A stretch of 24,129 nt of DNA, taken from contig JASLHI010000058.1 of assembly GCA_030149815.1 (NCBI GenBank), positions 1-24,129 on the forward strand. The letters are read 5' to 3'. The notes under the pieces were generated by a model. That model had not been told where the DNA came from and searched no databases. It saw only the letters and a program-made list of their open reading frames with translations. Below, piece after piece: positions 7,903 through 15,500 of this stretch (positions within the stretch are counted from its first letter, which is position 1; each line of letters opens with the position of its first letter). This DNA comes from Aquirhabdus sp. (lineage in GTDB: Bacteria > Pseudomonadota > Gammaproteobacteria > Pseudomonadales > Moraxellaceae). Both the position numbers and the translations under genes were made by a program.

Positions 7903-7920
7903 ATTGGTTATGAAACCAAT
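7903..7920. promoter_or_regulatory. Second palindrome upstream of the MBL hydrolase gene
   Basis: ATTGGTT (7903-7909), four-base spacer, AACCAAT (7914-7920): a perfect 7-bp inverted repeat, 40 bases upstream of the hydrolase start. Its sequence differs from the 7847-7872 site, so it may be a leader hairpin or the site of another regulator rather than a second TetR operator. Confidence 0.4.
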
Positions 7921-7959
7921 CTCTCCAGTGAGTCATCTTAAAAAATTAAGGAGCATTTC

Positions 7960-9048
7960 ATGCAAGCATCCCTAAAAGAAACATTACCAACTGGTATGCG
8001 CCGAATTGATGATTTTGATGGTGCGCGGAATGCCCCTCAGCCTCAACATCGTCTGAAAGAAGTTCGTAAGCGAGCACAGGCATTTCGTGAACGTTTCATG
8101 GATGAGCCTGAGGTGATTTGTTATAAGAGCATTAATCTGGTTCGTGTGCCTTATCCAACATGGTATGCGTACTCTGGTGTATTTGCCCAAAGTACCTATA
8201 AGTTTCCTTTTGTACACATTCTGAATCGCTTATTTGTGGTTCAGTACAAGGATTATGAAGGCGAGGTACGTACACTATTATTTTCTCCTTCTGACTTGGA
8301 AGGAAACCGCGAAACGCCGTTCTTCCGACGATTAGCGGATGGATTCCCTGCACCGCGTAAGATTCAGGATCTGATGTCTCCTATTTTTCGTGATGTAGAG
8401 CAAGCTCTCGGTGAAATTGGTATTCGTCCTGATCAAGTTGATTTTATTAGTTATGACCACTTGCATACGCAAGATGTTCGTAAATGGCTGGGCAGCGATG
8501 GCATTTCGGGTTTTTTTCCTCGCGCAAAATTACTCGTTCATAAACAAGAGTGGATTTCTACTCAAAGTTTGCTGCCTTGTCAGGCTGATTGGTATTGCCC
8601 AGGAGGTATTCATGGTTTACCTGCTGATCGTGTTGTGCTGTTCGAAGGGAGTCTTGGATTAGGGCCGGGTGTTGCACTACTTCATACGCCGGGGCATACA
8701 GAGGGGAATCATTCTCTAGCAGCACGTGTTCCAGATGGTGTTCGGGTGACATCGGAGAATGGAGTAGGTGTAGATTCTTATGCGCCAATGAATTCGCGAG
8801 TAAATGCGATTCGTCGCTATGCTCAAGCGACTGGCGTAGAAGTCATCTTAAATGGCAATACCTTAGAAAATAGCAATGATCAGTATTTGTCGATGGTTCT
8901 TGAAAAGACTGTTGCTGGTCCTTCAATCAATCCAGATTATCCGAATTTTGCTTCAAGCAGTGAGTGCACACCAGGATGGCAAACACCGGGTATTAGTGTG
9001 AGCTACTTACTGGGCGAGGCTTCGTTCGGAAAAGTAGTGTCGAAATAG
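7960..9048 (+). CDS. Metallo-beta-lactamase-fold hydrolase, non-canonical metal site
   Basis: A 362-residue soluble protein that resembles the lactonase/glyoxalase-II branch of the MBL fold. Supporting marks: HLHTQD at 167-172 after a DFISYD strand end, in the place of the usual HxHxDH; LLHTPGHTEGNHSL with H246, the typical second metal motif; and the preceding EWISTQSLLP region common in lactonase-like members. Oddities: the aspartate of the first motif is displaced, the bridging Asp region reads VTSENG, and the C-terminal histidine expected near the end is replaced by ILNGNT. Metal content and activity are therefore uncertain. AAGGAG with 6-base spacing precedes ATG 7960, a strong site. It is divergent from the TetR gene and 33 bp before the SDR gene, so the two are an operon. 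The substrate is unknown. Confidence 0.75.
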   Translation: MQASLKETLPTGMRRIDDFDGARNAPQPQHRLKEVRKRAQAFRERFMDEPEVICYKSINLVRVPYPTWYAYSGVFAQSTYKFPFVHILNRLFVVQYKDYEGEVRTLLFSPSDLEGNRETPFFRRLADGFPAPRKIQDLMSPIFRDVEQALGEIGIRPDQVDFISYDHLHTQDVRKWLGSDGISGFFPRAKLLVHKQEWISTQSLLPCQADWYCPGGIHGLPADRVVLFEGSLGLGPGVALLHTPGHTEGNHSLAARVPDGVRVTSENGVGVDSYAPMNSRVNAIRRYAQATGVEVILNGNTLENSNDQYLSMVLEKTVAGPSINPDYPNFASSSECTPGWQTPGISVSYLLGEASFGKVVSK

Positions 9049-9081
9049 TATGCATTTGCAATGAAAGAATAGAGCAATTTC

Positions 9082-10062
9082 ATGAAAATTCCTTCAAAAA
9101 TTTTTATCACGGGTGCGAATGGGTTTATTGGTCGCGCCCTCATGGATCGTTTTCGCAAAGCAGGTTCTGCTGTGATTGGTGTGGATTTATCCGCCAATCA
9201 GGAACTAGGTGTTTATGCGGGTAATGTCGCTGTTGCAGGAGAGTGGCAACAACTTGCTAAGGGTTGTGATCTGGTGATTCATACCGCAGCAGTTGTGTCT
9301 AATTCTGCACCAGCAGAGCTGTATCGGCAGGTGAGTTTAGGTAGTGTCAGGCTTGCTTTGGATGCGGCAATACAAGGTGGTGCTAGCCGCTTTGTGCATC
9401 TGTCCTCGATTGCAGCTTATGGACTGGACTTTACAACTGAGCGCAAAGAAACAGATGCCATTTCATTGCTAAGTGGTTATGCATATTGTGATGCTAAAGC
9501 AGCTAGTGAACATGCTGCTTTAGCAGCACATGCCGCTGGAGAAATTGACTGTACCATTATTCGTCCGGGAGATGTCTACGGGCCAGGTTCTCGTCCGTGG
9601 GTCTTGATTCCTTTGGAAATGATGAAAAAACGTCAGTTTATACTTCCTGCGCAAGGTCGTGGCGTGTTTAGTCCAGTTTATATTGATAACTTGCTTGATG
9701 GCATAATGTTGGCTGTTACGAGCCCTGCAGCGGCAGGTCAAATTTTTAATATTACTGATGGTCTAGGTTTATCTTGTAATGAGTTTTTCTCTCATCATTG
9801 GCGATGGGCGATGAATACAGGCTCTATACCACTTATGTCTACTCGAACGGCACAGATGATTACTTCTGCTGGGGAATTCTTACTCAATGGATTACTGAAG
9901 AAAAATACGGAAATCAGTTCAGGCTCTCTCGCGATGCTTACGCGTCAAGCAGGCTATTCCATTCAAAAAGCACAGACGATACTTCATTATCAGCCTGCAA
10001 TTAGCTTAAAAGATGGCATGATGAATACTGAACGATGGCTAGTTCAACAACGACTAGTTTAG
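9082..10062 (+). CDS. NAD(P)-dependent epimerase/dehydratase (extended SDR)
   Basis: A 326-residue extended short-chain dehydrogenase/reductase. TGANGFIG at 10-17 is the nucleotide-binding TGxxGxxG motif; VIHTAAVVS follows the fourth strand; the catalytic pair is Y135-x3-K139 (YCDAK), and a conserved IIRPGDVYGPGSRPW segment follows, typical of the 3-beta-HSD/UDP-sugar epimerase group. Substrate-binding residues differ among families, so the substrate cannot be named; oxidation or reduction of a hydroxy/keto compound is the safest statement. It lies 33 bp downstream of the MBL hydrolase and ends before the shared terminator at 10101, so the two enzymes are probably used in the same pathway under the TetR regulator. 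Confidence 0.88.
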   Translation: MKIPSKIFITGANGFIGRALMDRFRKAGSAVIGVDLSANQELGVYAGNVAVAGEWQQLAKGCDLVIHTAAVVSNSAPAELYRQVSLGSVRLALDAAIQGGASRFVHLSSIAAYGLDFTTERKETDAISLLSGYAYCDAKAASEHAALAAHAAGEIDCTIIRPGDVYGPGSRPWVLIPLEMMKKRQFILPAQGRGVFSPVYIDNLLDGIMLAVTSPAAAGQIFNITDGLGLSCNEFFSHHWRWAMNTGSIPLMSTRTAQMITSAGEFLLNGLLKKNTEISSGSLAMLTRQAGYSIQKAQTILHYQPAISLKDGMMNTERWLVQQRLV

Positions 10063-10099
10063 CCTGCTGTGCAAATTATCTATATAAATCAAAGTCAAT

Positions 10100-10164
10100 A
10101 AAAAAGCGAACAACCCAAGTTATTCGCTTTTTATAAAAACAACCATTCGATGTTATAACTGATA
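10100..10164. repeat. Right direct repeat: intact cyoE 3' end and terminator
   Basis: The parent copy of the repeat at 6207-6270. It covers the cyoE terminator and the last codons of cyoE (Y-Q-L-stop on the - strand). The two copies bracket the four-gene TetR/MBL/SDR cassette exactly, in the same orientation. The likeliest cause is integration of DNA that itself carried a slightly diverged cyoE end, or a tandem duplication followed by replacement. Confidence 0.85.
10101..10132. terminator. Terminator shared by cyoE (-) and the SDR gene (+)
   Basis: Perfect 10-bp stem AAAAAGCGAA (10101-10110) with TTCGCTTTTT (10123-10132), 12-base loop, A-run and T-run at the two sides. It suits Rho-independent termination on both strands between the convergent SDR gene and cyoE. 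Confidence 0.8.
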
Positions 10165-11016
10165 ATCAACCGACATGACGATACTTAAGATCGTTACGAT
10201 GATGACTGAGGTTAGAAATAATTTCTTTGCCCATTTTGTATCATCATCAGTCTTAAATCCGATGATCGCAAGATATAACCAGTAAGCACCCATAACCGCG
10301 GCAACAACAAAGTAAACATACCCTGTATAACCCATCACGGTTAGCATCAGCGTTGCAATCGTAAATGCAATGATCCAAGCCACAATGTGCTTCTTCGCGG
10401 TTAAAATCCCATCCTTAACAGGAAGGACGGGAATTGAAGCGGCTGCATAATCATTAAATCTAAAAATCGCAATTGCATAAGAATGTGGCATTTGCCAGAT
10501 ACTCAAGCTCACCAGAAGAATTGCGGCTGCTGCATCAAAATGATTGCTCACAGCGCAATATCCAATGACAGGAGGCATCGCACCAGAGATACTGCCAATC
10601 AACGTGCCATAAACCGAATGACGCTTTAAATACAAACTATAAAAACCAACATACACCACAAAACCAATGAGAACCAACTCTGTAGAGAGGTGATTAAGAT
10701 GATTCGTCTGTGTGTATAAGAGGGTTAGCCCCACTATGCCAAGAACACTGGCATAGATGAGTGCAGAAACTGGAGAGATTAGACCTGTCACCAGCGCCCG
10801 ATTTTTGGTTCTCTCCATTTTGCTATCGATATCACGATCGATGACGTTATTGAAAACACATCCAGATGCAACAATCAGCGAAACACCGAGCGCGACTGCT
10901 GCATATAGAGCAAGATCAAAGTTTCCTTTGGAAGCCAGAAAAAAACCACCAGTGACTGTAATTAAGTTACCGAAGATAATTCCTGGCTTGGTAAGAAGAA
11001 AATAGGGCCTAAACAT
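10153..11016 (-). CDS. cyoE: Heme O synthase (protoheme IX farnesyltransferase)
   Basis: Transfers a farnesyl group to heme B to give heme O, the high-spin cofactor of the bo3 oxidase encoded upstream. The 287-residue integral membrane protein belongs to the UbiA prenyltransferase superfamily: the first Asp-rich motif is N56-xxx-D60-xxx-D64 (NNVIDRDID) followed by KMERTKNRAL, and the second loop region reads PHSYAIAIFRFNDYAAA. PPVIGY is also conserved. About nine hydrophobic segments are visible. It is the last gene of cyoABCDE, 10 bases after cyoD. Its 3' end is duplicated at 6207-6270, but the gene itself is full-length. Confidence 0.96.
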   Translation of the reverse strand: MFRPYFLLTKPGIIFGNLITVTGGFFLASKGNFDLALYAAVALGVSLIVASGCVFNNVIDRDIDSKMERTKNRALVTGLISPVSALIYASVLGIVGLTLLYTQTNHLNHLSTELVLIGFVVYVGFYSLYLKRHSVYGTLIGSISGAMPPVIGYCAVSNHFDAAAAILLVSLSIWQMPHSYAIAIFRFNDYAAASIPVLPVKDGILTAKKHIVAWIIAFTIATLMLTVMGYTGYVYFVVAAVMGAYWLYLAIIGFKTDDDTKWAKKLFLTSVIIVTILSIVMSVDYQL

Positions 11017-11026
11017 AAATAGGCTC

Positions 11027-11368
11027 TTAGTTCCCCATGATCATTGTATTGTGATTCAAGTTGTCCATGATCCAAATTGATCCACCAATGATGATTGCAA
11101 GGATAATCGCGGTGAATACGAAAGACACTACAGTTTCACGTTGTTCAGGCGATGTATCCATGTGCAGGAAGTAGTGCAAATGCACAATAACCTGAACTGC
11201 AGCGGCAAGAAGTACACAAATCAGTGTTGCTTCTGGTGAGAACATTTTGAACATGACTGCTGCGAAAGGAATTGCTGTCAAAATAATGGACAGAACAAAA
11301 CCAATCATGTAGGACTTGTAAGTGCTATGACCGCCTGCAGCGTGGTCATTATTATGATCGTGTCCCAT
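11027..11368 (-). CDS. cyoD: Cytochrome bo3 quinol oxidase subunit IV
   Basis: Small subunit IV (113 residues) of the bo3 oxidase, needed for assembly of the CuB site in the known enzyme. The open frame runs back to 11413, but ATG 11368 (MGHDHNNDHAAGG) is the right start: it shares its A with the cyoC stop (TAATG), and GGAG lies 7 bases before it. Three membrane helices are visible (SYMIGFVLSIILTAIPFAAV, then ATLICVLLAAAVQVIVHLHYFLHM, then FVFTAIILAIIIGGSIWIM). The translational coupling to cyoC fits 1:1 subunit stoichiometry. Confidence 0.94.
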   Translation of the reverse strand: MGHDHNNDHAAGGHSTYKSYMIGFVLSIILTAIPFAAVMFKMFSPEATLICVLLAAAVQVIVHLHYFLHMDTSPEQRETVVSFVFTAIILAIIIGGSIWIMDNLNHNTMIMGN

Positions 11369-11979
11369 TACATCACTCCCATGAGATAAACAACAGTGAA
11401 TACACAAATCCAAACTACGTCAAGGAAATGCCAGAAGAGGCTGAGGCAGAGTAGACGAGTTTTGTTGATTGGTGTAATGCCGTTTTTGCTGATCAATGCG
11501 ATCATGGTCGCCATCCAGATCAAACCTGAAGTCACGTGCAGACCGTGGGTACCGACCAGCGTAAAGAACGCAGATAAGAATGCACTCTTGTCAGGACCGT
11601 GTCCTTCAGAGATCAGATGATGGAATTCGTTGACTTCCATGCCGATAAACACAGCACCGAATACGAATGTGATCATGAGCCAACTAATAACCTGCGCTTT
11701 ACTGCCTTTGTACATCCCGATAATGGCAAAGCCATAGGTGATACTACTGAGCAAGAGAGCACCAGTTTCAACAGCAACGTATGGCAATTCAAAAATATCT
11801 TTACCAGTGACGTTGCCAGCATAACTGTTATGTAAAACAGCAAATGTTGCAAAAAGGGACGCGAACAAAATCAAGTCGCTAAGGATGTAAATCCAGAACC
11901 CAAAGACTTTCATTGGACCAGTATCATGATGCGCATGTGCATCATGATGATCGTGATTACTTAATACTTCATTGGACAT
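11368..11979 (-). CDS. cyoC: Cytochrome bo3 quinol oxidase subunit III
   Basis: Subunit III, 203 residues, the heme-copper oxidase subunit-III family in its short five-helix quinol-oxidase form. The N-terminal tail is His/Asp rich (NHDHHDAHAHHDTG), followed by KVFGFWIYILSDLILFASLFATF, the diagnostic first helix, and later GTHGLHVTSGLIWM and SLFWHFLDVVWICVFTVVYLMG at the end. It sits 3 bases after cyoB and overlaps cyoD by one base. Length equals that of the E. coli protein (about 204). Confidence 0.96.
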   Translation of the reverse strand: MSNEVLSNHDHHDAHAHHDTGPMKVFGFWIYILSDLILFASLFATFAVLHNSYAGNVTGKDIFELPYVAVETGALLLSSITYGFAIIGMYKGSKAQVISWLMITFVFGAVFIGMEVNEFHHLISEGHGPDKSAFLSAFFTLVGTHGLHVTSGLIWMATMIALISKNGITPINKTRLLCLSLFWHFLDVVWICVFTVVYLMGVM

Positions 11980-11982
11980 GAT

Positions 11983-13968
11983 TTAAACACCTTGTTTAGC
12001 GTTTGCTTTAGCTTGGATATGTAGATTTTCAATACGCTCTACTTCGGCTGCAGGCACGTAATAATCAGTATCATTGTCATAGCTACGAACAATGATACAA
12101 ACAACCATACCAACAAGACCTAAAGCAACAAGCCACCAGATGTGCCAGATGAAGGCAAAACCAAAAGCGAAGCCGAACGCACCAACATAAACACCAACGC
12201 CAGTGTTGCGAGGCATATGAATGTCAGAGTAATGGGTTGGATGATTGTCTGCAGTACCTTTTTCTTTCATGCGCCAGAATGCATCACGGCTATGAACATG
12301 AGGAATGACAGCAAAGTTGTAGAACGGTGGTGGTGATGAAGTTGACCATTCCAGTGTACGGCCATCCCATGGATCACCAGTAACGTCGAGGTTTTTGTCT
12401 TTTTGCAAGAAGCTGACAAACAACTGTACCAATTGCAAGAAGATACCAAGAGCAATGATCAGCATACCGAAGAATGCAACGATCAAGAGAGGTTGCCATT
12501 CTGGGTTGTCATAGTGGTTCAAACGACGAGTCATACCCATAAAACCAAGGATATAAAGCGGTACGAACGCAACAAAGAAGCCAACAATCCAGCACCATGC
12601 AGCACTTTTACCGATTTTTTCATTCAGTTTGAAACCAAATGATTTCGGGAACCAATAAACAAAACCAGCCAAATAACCGAATACCACACCGCCAATAATT
12701 ACGTTATGGAAGTGAGCAATCAAGAACAAGCTGTTGTGCAATACGAAGTCAGCACCAGGAACTGCGAGCAATACGCCTGTCATACCACCGATGGTGAAAG
12801 TGATCAGGAAGCCGATTGTCCAAACGATTGATGGTGAAAATGTTAAGCGACCACGATACATCGTGAACAGCCAGTTGAAAATTTTGAGACCTGTTGGAAT
12901 CGCAATAATCATCGTTGCAATACCGAAGAATGCATTGACGTCTGCGCCTGCACCCATGGTAAAGAAGTGATGTAACCAAACGATAAACGACAGAATCGTA
13001 ATAACTGCGGTCGCCCATACGAGTGATGTATAACCGAATAAACGCTTACGTGAGTAAGTTGCAACCACTTCAGAGAAAATACCGAAAGCTGGAAGAACCA
13101 AAATATATACTTCAGGATGACCCCAAACCCAGATCAGGTTGACGTACATCATTTGGTTGCCACCAAGTTCATTGGTGAAGAAGTGCATACCGAGATAACG
13201 GTCAAGCGTCAGTAATGCAATGGTCACAGTCAAAACTGGGAAGGCAGCAATAATCAAAATGTTTGTACATAGAATGCTCCAGATAAACGCAGGCATTCTC
13301 ATTAATGTCATGCCAGGAGCACGCATTTTGATGATCGTTACGAAGAAGTTAACACCAGTCAGTAGCGTACCAATACCGGCAATCTGAATACTCCAGATCC
13401 AGTAATCAACACCCACACCTGGGCTGTATGCCAAGCCAGAGAGAGGAGGGTATGCCAACCAGCCAGTACGAGCAAATTCACCAACAAACAATGACAAGTT
13501 AATCAATACTGCCCCAACTGCAAATAACCAGAAGCTAATCGCATTCAGGAATGGGAATGCCACATCGCGTGCACCAATTTGTAGTGGAACGACGATGTTC
13601 ATTAGACCAACCATCATTGGCATCGCCATGAACAAAATCATGATCACGCCGTGAGCAGTAAAGACTTGGTCGTAGTGATGTGGCGGCAAGAAACCATGGT
13701 TGTCGCCAGATGAAAGAGCCAACTGTGTACGCATCATGAACGCATCAGAGAAACCGCGGAGTAGCATGACGAGTGCAACAATAATGTACATGATACCGAT
13801 TTTTTTATGGTCAACAGTTGTGAGCCATTCGGTCCACAAATATTTCCATTTGCCCAAATACGTGACCAAACCAAAAAGACCGAGACCTAGTAGGGCGACT
13901 GCAATAAATGTGCAGACTAGAATCGGTTCGTGGTAGGGAATCGCATCCAGAGTTAAGTTTCCAAACAT
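11983..13968 (-). CDS. cyoB: Cytochrome bo3 quinol oxidase subunit I
   Basis: Catalytic subunit of the proton-pumping ubiquinol oxidase, 661 residues. The numbering matches E. coli CyoB exactly at the residues checked: quinol-site R71, D75, H98 and Q101; heme b ligands H106 and H421; heme o ligand H419; CuB ligands H284, H333 and H334; the cross-linked Y288 and E286; D-channel D135 and K-channel K362. No catalytic residue is missing. AGGA lies 8 bases before the ATG. Gene order cyoA-B-C-D-E is the classical operon. Expression in related bacteria responds to oxygen and iron; the palindrome upstream of cyoA is the only possible control site seen here. Confidence 0.98.
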   Translation of the reverse strand: MFGNLTLDAIPYHEPILVCTFIAVALLGLGLFGLVTYLGKWKYLWTEWLTTVDHKKIGIMYIIVALVMLLRGFSDAFMMRTQLALSSGDNHGFLPPHHYDQVFTAHGVIMILFMAMPMMVGLMNIVVPLQIGARDVAFPFLNAISFWLFAVGAVLINLSLFVGEFARTGWLAYPPLSGLAYSPGVGVDYWIWSIQIAGIGTLLTGVNFFVTIIKMRAPGMTLMRMPAFIWSILCTNILIIAAFPVLTVTIALLTLDRYLGMHFFTNELGGNQMMYVNLIWVWGHPEVYILVLPAFGIFSEVVATYSRKRLFGYTSLVWATAVITILSFIVWLHHFFTMGAGADVNAFFGIATMIIAIPTGLKIFNWLFTMYRGRLTFSPSIVWTIGFLITFTIGGMTGVLLAVPGADFVLHNSLFLIAHFHNVIIGGVVFGYLAGFVYWFPKSFGFKLNEKIGKSAAWCWIVGFFVAFVPLYILGFMGMTRRLNHYDNPEWQPLLIVAFFGMLIIALGIFLQLVQLFVSFLQKDKNLDVTGDPWDGRTLEWSTSSPPPFYNFAVIPHVHSRDAFWRMKEKGTADNHPTHYSDIHMPRNTGVGVYVGAFGFAFGFAFIWHIWWLVALGLVGMVVCIIVRSYDNDTDYYVPAAEVERIENLHIQAKANAKQGV

Positions 13969-13987
13969 TTCTTAATTCCTCAGATAC

Positions 13988-14989
13988 TCAATGAGCGGGA
14001 GACTGTGGCATGTCCGACATTGAGTCGTCAGACATTTGCATTGTTTTGTCAGAGTGTGCAACTGGCGCTTGCGCGTTTTTAGCAGCAGCTTTTTCAATAT
14101 CAATACCGTCACGAGAGCTAACCATGATGTCTTTAAAGAGATCTTGTTTAAACGATGCAAAATACGTAGTCGGATAAACTTTAGGCTCGTAATGTGGGCT
14201 TTTTTCTTCTGCACTGAGCTGAGTTAATGCGGTATAGGCAGTCAAATCCAATGTTTTTGGAGATTGCTTGACTTTATTGACCCATGCTGTGAAGTCTTCT
14301 TTTGTGCCGACAACGGCATTAAACTTCATCGCACCAAAACCAGCACCACTATAGTTTGCAGAAAGACCTGGGAATGTGCCTGGCTGATTTGCGATCAAAT
14401 TCAGTTTGTTTTCCATACCACCCATTGCGTAGATTTGACTACCGAGTTGTGGAATGAAGAATGAATTCATGACAGTGCCTGAAGTAATGTGAAATTCAAC
14501 AGGTACATTAACAGGGAATGCAATTTCGTTAACAGTTGCGACGCCTTGTTCAGGGTAGAAGAACAACCATTTCCAGTCGAGTGCGACAACATCAATCACA
14601 ATTGGTTTTTCAGTTGATTGTAGTGGTTTGCTTGGGTTCAGCTCGTGTGAGCTATTCCAAGTAATAATACTCAATGCAAAAATAATAATACAAGGAACTG
14701 CCCAGAGAACGATTTCAATTTTAGTTGAATGCTCCCAGTTTGGCAGATAAGTTGACTTGGTGTTTGACGCTCTATAGCGCCATGCGAACCACAATGTCAT
14801 GATGATGACTGGAATAACCACAATCAGCATTAACAAAGTTGATGTAATGATGAGATTACGCTCATCAAGACCAACCTGACCTTTCGGGTTGAGAAGCGCG
14901 TTGTCGCAGCCGTTTAACAAGCTTGCAACAAGTATGGTGCCAAAAATTGACAGCATACGAAGCGGTTTAGTGTATGGTTGATTACTCAT
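13988..14989 (-). CDS. cyoA: Cytochrome bo3 quinol oxidase subunit II (lipoprotein)
   Basis: Subunit II, 333 residues, slightly longer than the E. coli protein (315) through a polar Met/Ser/His/Asp-rich tail (DKTMQMSDDSMSDMPQSPAH). The N-terminus is a lipoprotein signal with lipobox LNGC (C28), followed by two transmembrane hairpin helices and a periplasmic cupredoxin domain. That domain contains ALDWKWLFFYPEQGVATVNE and the sequence GTVMNSFFIPQLGSQIYAM, and it lacks the CuA ligands, as expected for quinol rather than cytochrome c oxidases. AAGG lies 7 bases before the ATG. First gene of the cyo operon, 19 bases before cyoB. Confidence 0.96.
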   Translation of the reverse strand: MSNQPYTKPLRMLSIFGTILVASLLNGCDNALLNPKGQVGLDERNLIITSTLLMLIVVIPVIIMTLWFAWRYRASNTKSTYLPNWEHSTKIEIVLWAVPCIIIFALSIITWNSSHELNPSKPLQSTEKPIVIDVVALDWKWLFFYPEQGVATVNEIAFPVNVPVEFHITSGTVMNSFFIPQLGSQIYAMGGMENKLNLIANQPGTFPGLSANYSGAGFGAMKFNAVVGTKEDFTAWVNKVKQSPKTLDLTAYTALTQLSAEEKSPHYEPKVYPTTYFASFKQDLFKDIMVSSRDGIDIEKAAAKNAQAPVAHSDKTMQMSDDSMSDMPQSPAH

Positions 14990-15500
14990 CTTGCGACCTT
15001 ACTATAAATTAGGGGGAGCATCTTCGACAAATCAAGTTACTCAGCAATCTGCAACGAAATTGGACAATTGTTGCTCATACGGCTCGTAACATTAAATAAA
15101 AGAACAGTTTGTACTGAAAACATATTGTTACAGTCTAAGTTACTGTAACAAATAGAAAACTTCGTGAGTTACGCAGTAGTTATGTCATTGAATCGTATGG
15201 CTTGCCCTCAAAGATTATATCAGGATGTTTGTATTGATAACATCATTTCGGCTCTTTTATTGTGCAGTTCCTTGAAAAAGACTTTTTTATTCAATGATTA
15301 AAGCAAAATATTTGTTTGTGACTTTTGAGTTTTTTTTTATTAATCTGTTAGCCCTATAATTATAAATTTGTTTCACCGTAATTTAGTATGCTGAGGTTTA
15401 GTAATCTACGGCATAATTCATATGCACTTTAAATCCCTGCATTGTTTGAAATGTATGGTATGCATTTATTGAAAATTCACTTTGAGAAATCCAATTCGTT
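14990..15500. other. 511-bp AT-rich intergenic region between cyoA and the MFS gene
   Basis: Divergent upstream region of the cyo operon and of the transporter at 15501. It holds the cyoA ribosome site (AAGG near 14997-15000), the perfect inverted repeat at 15125-15151, long T-runs (15322-15338) and a TATAAT at 15355-15360 that could be the -10 of the transporter promoter, though no good -35 is found. The cyo promoter itself was not identified with confidence. A 39-codon ORF at 15182-15301 is not convincing. No tRNA or small RNA was recognised. Confidence 0.6.
15125..15151. promoter_or_regulatory. Perfect 10-bp inverted repeat upstream of cyoA
   Basis: TTGTTACAGT (15125-15134), 7-base spacer, ACTGTAACAA (15142-15151). 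The 27-bp symmetric site lies 136 bp upstream of the cyoA start and 350 bp upstream of the divergent transporter. It has the size and symmetry of a dimeric repressor or activator site. It does not look like the FNR/Anr or Fur boxes I know, so the regulator is left open. Confidence 0.5.

Noticed and set aside
5567..10062. A possible anti-phage defence or toxin-antitoxin island
   Set aside because: No nuclease, helicase, reverse transcriptase, NADase or toxin motif is visible; the genes look metabolic and regulatory.
11369..11413. Upstream extension of cyoD (MDLCIHCCLSHGSDV)
   Set aside because: It lies within the cyoC coding region, whereas ATG 11368 overlaps the cyoC stop and has GGAG at the right distance.
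12142..13936. Several + strand ORFs of 60-80 codons antisense to cyoB and cyoC
   Set aside because: They are shadows of highly constrained membrane-protein genes and have no start sites or motifs of their own.
15182..15301. 39-codon ORF (MSLNRMACPQRL...) in the cyoA-MFS gap
   Set aside because: Weak ribosome site, no recognisable motif, and it lies in AT-rich sequence where such ORFs arise by chance.
15322..15360. Promoter with TATAAT (15355-15360) for the MFS gene
   Set aside because: The -10 is perfect but only T-rich sequence lies at the -35 position, and 140 bases separate it from the start; kept only as a remark in the intergenic entry.
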